Part shown: piece by piece, positions 12,920-13,664 of the stretch
Numbering within the stretch: position 1 is the first letter of the stretch
Layout of the letters: the number at the start of each line of letters is the position of its first letter
Origin: Chloroflexi bacterium RBG_16_56_11
GTDB taxonomy: Bacteria; Chloroflexota; Dehalococcoidia; Dehalococcoidales; RBG-16-60-22
Direction: 5' to 3'
DNA length: 13,664 nucleotides
NCBI GenBank assembly: GCA_001796865.1
Contig: MGNQ01000008.1
Span: 17,723-31,386 of the forward strand
Notes under the pieces: generated by a model
What the model saw: only the letters and a program-made list of their open reading frames with translations
Database searches by the model: none
What the model was told of the DNA's origin: nothing
Made by a program: the position numbers and the translations under genes

Positions 12920-13615
12920 ATGCAGGTAGCGATATTGACGGGCGGGCTAGCGACGAGACTGGGCGACCTGGCAAAAGACCGCCCGAAGTCCATGGTCAAG
13001 GTGCGGGGGCGACCGTTCCTGGAGTTCCAGCTTGAGTTTCTCAAGCGGGCGGGGGTTGAAGATGTGGTCCTTTGCACCGGATACCTGGGTAGACAGATCG
13101 AGAGCTATTTCGGAGACGGCAGGGGTCACGGGGTAAACATGGTTTACAGCCTGGAGGACAGGCCGCTGGGGACGGCCGGGGCGCTTAAAAACGCGGCGAA
13201 GCTACTGGAAGACCCCTTTTTTACCATGTACGGAGATTCCTACGTCAAACTCGATTTCCGCGACGTTCTGAATAGATTCAAGTCCCGCACCAGGCTAGCC
13301 CTGATGACCGTTTACCGGAACCGGGACCGGTACGACCGGAGCAACACCGGGGTCGAAGGCGACCTGGTAACGAGGTACAGCAAGGCTGAGAAGGCAGATG
13401 ACCTGGTCTACATCGACTACGGGGTGAACCTGTTCCGGAAGAGGGTACTCGACATGATACCGCCATTCGGGTCTCAAGCCCTGGAAGGCCTGTTCCCGCA
13501 GCTCATCGCGCGGCGGGAGCTGCTGGCCTACCGGGTCGAGGAGCGCTTTTATGAAATCGGCTCCCCCCAAGGACTGCGGGAGTTCGAGGAGCTGGCAGGG
13601 GGAGGGGTGCGATGA
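12920..13615 (+). CDS. Sugar-1-phosphate nucleotidyltransferase (HddC/RfbA-like)
   Basis: A cytoplasmic 231-residue enzyme that transfers a nucleotide to a sugar 1-phosphate to make an NDP-sugar. The signature loop GGLATRL (8-14), the conserved RPKSMVKVRGRP (21-32) and LGTAGAL (83-89) mark the nucleotidyltransferase fold, and D106 in YGDS is the expected metal-binding aspartate. IDYGVNLFRK (165-174) and YEIGSPQGL (211-219) resemble the sugar-binding part of mannose/heptose-type guanylyltransferases. The length suits the single-domain type without a left-handed beta-helix. With a GHMP kinase directly overlapping, a GDP-D-glycero-alpha-D-manno-heptose pathway is the best guess, but glucose-, mannose- or fucose-type substrates are possible. 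The start lacks a clear Shine-Dalgarno but matches where the family begins. Confidence 0.88.
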   Translation: MQVAILTGGLATRLGDLAKDRPKSMVKVRGRPFLEFQLEFLKRAGVEDVVLCTGYLGRQIESYFGDGRGHGVNMVYSLEDRPLGTAGALKNAAKLLEDPFFTMYGDSYVKLDFRDVLNRFKSRTRLALMTVYRNRDRYDRSNTGVEGDLVTRYSKAEKADDLVYIDYGVNLFRKRVLDMIPPFGSQALEGLFPQLIARRELLAYRVEERFYEIGSPQGLREFEELAGGGVR

Positions 13616-13664
13616 TACTCTCGCGGGCGCCGACCCGGATTACCCTGGGCGGGGGAGGGACGGA
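13612..13664 (+). CDS. GHMP-family sugar kinase, N-terminal fragment
   Basis: Only 17 codons lie in the window. The start ATG overlaps the nucleotidyltransferase stop as ATGA, which indicates translational coupling. The fragment, SRAPTRITLGGGGT at 4-17, matches the conserved beginning of heptose-7-phosphate and related kinases (RAPxRIxLGGGGTD). The ATP-binding motif lies beyond the edge. The call is limited by the short length but supported by context. Confidence 0.75.
   Translation, partial: MILSRAPTRITLGGGGT

Overview
The window is about 13.7 kb of chromosome-like bacterial DNA. Genes are GC-rich, and three spacers (about 1482-1861, 5359-5615, 12672-12919) are clearly AT-rich. The gene set (rlmN, a TerC membrane protein, a DUF502 membrane protein, adjacent ftsA-ftsZ, a cold-shock protein, two major facilitator carriers, sugar-nucleotide genes) is bacterial. 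The ftsA-ftsZ pair without other dcw-cluster genes, the short-linker FtsZ and a helix-turn-helix gene directly after ftsZ suggest a Chloroflexota / Dehalococcoidia-like organism. That placement rests on recall of similar proteins and is tentative. There is no sign of prophage, IS element, CRISPR array, rRNA or tRNA.

Layout. Positions 1-1481 (minus) hold a very long alanine-rich helical protein that runs off the left edge. A glycine-rich open frame on the plus strand is only its antisense shadow. A 380-base AT-rich divergent spacer with several perfect palindromes follows. Positions 1862-4589 (plus) are a compact rlmN - terC-like - DUF502 operon. A DUF5343 gene (4666-5358, minus) has its own recognisable promoter. 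Positions 5616-8611 (plus) are a division block: small hypothetical gene, ftsA, ftsZ and a winged-helix protein, with good ribosome binding sites. Two small genes follow: a basic 40-residue protein and a CspA-type protein. The next 200 bases are rich in inverted repeats. Then comes a carrier with a long charged C-terminal tail, whose N-terminus appears to be broken by a one-base frameshift. A second, OFA/MCT-like carrier lies convergently (11379-12671, minus). At the right edge a good sigma70-type promoter drives a sugar-phosphate nucleotidyltransferase whose stop overlaps the start of a GHMP kinase, which fits an NDP-heptose or similar activated-sugar operon.

How the genes may work together. 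FtsA and FtsZ form the division ring, with FtsA supplying the membrane anchor; the co-oriented winged-helix gene is a candidate regulator of the cluster. The nucleotidyltransferase and kinase would phosphorylate and activate a sugar for the cell surface. The most unusual items are the alanine-rich repeat protein with its palindrome-studded upstream region, the apparent frameshift in the tailed carrier, the structured spacer before it, and a recurring TTAGAAT motif upstream of all three minus-strand genes.
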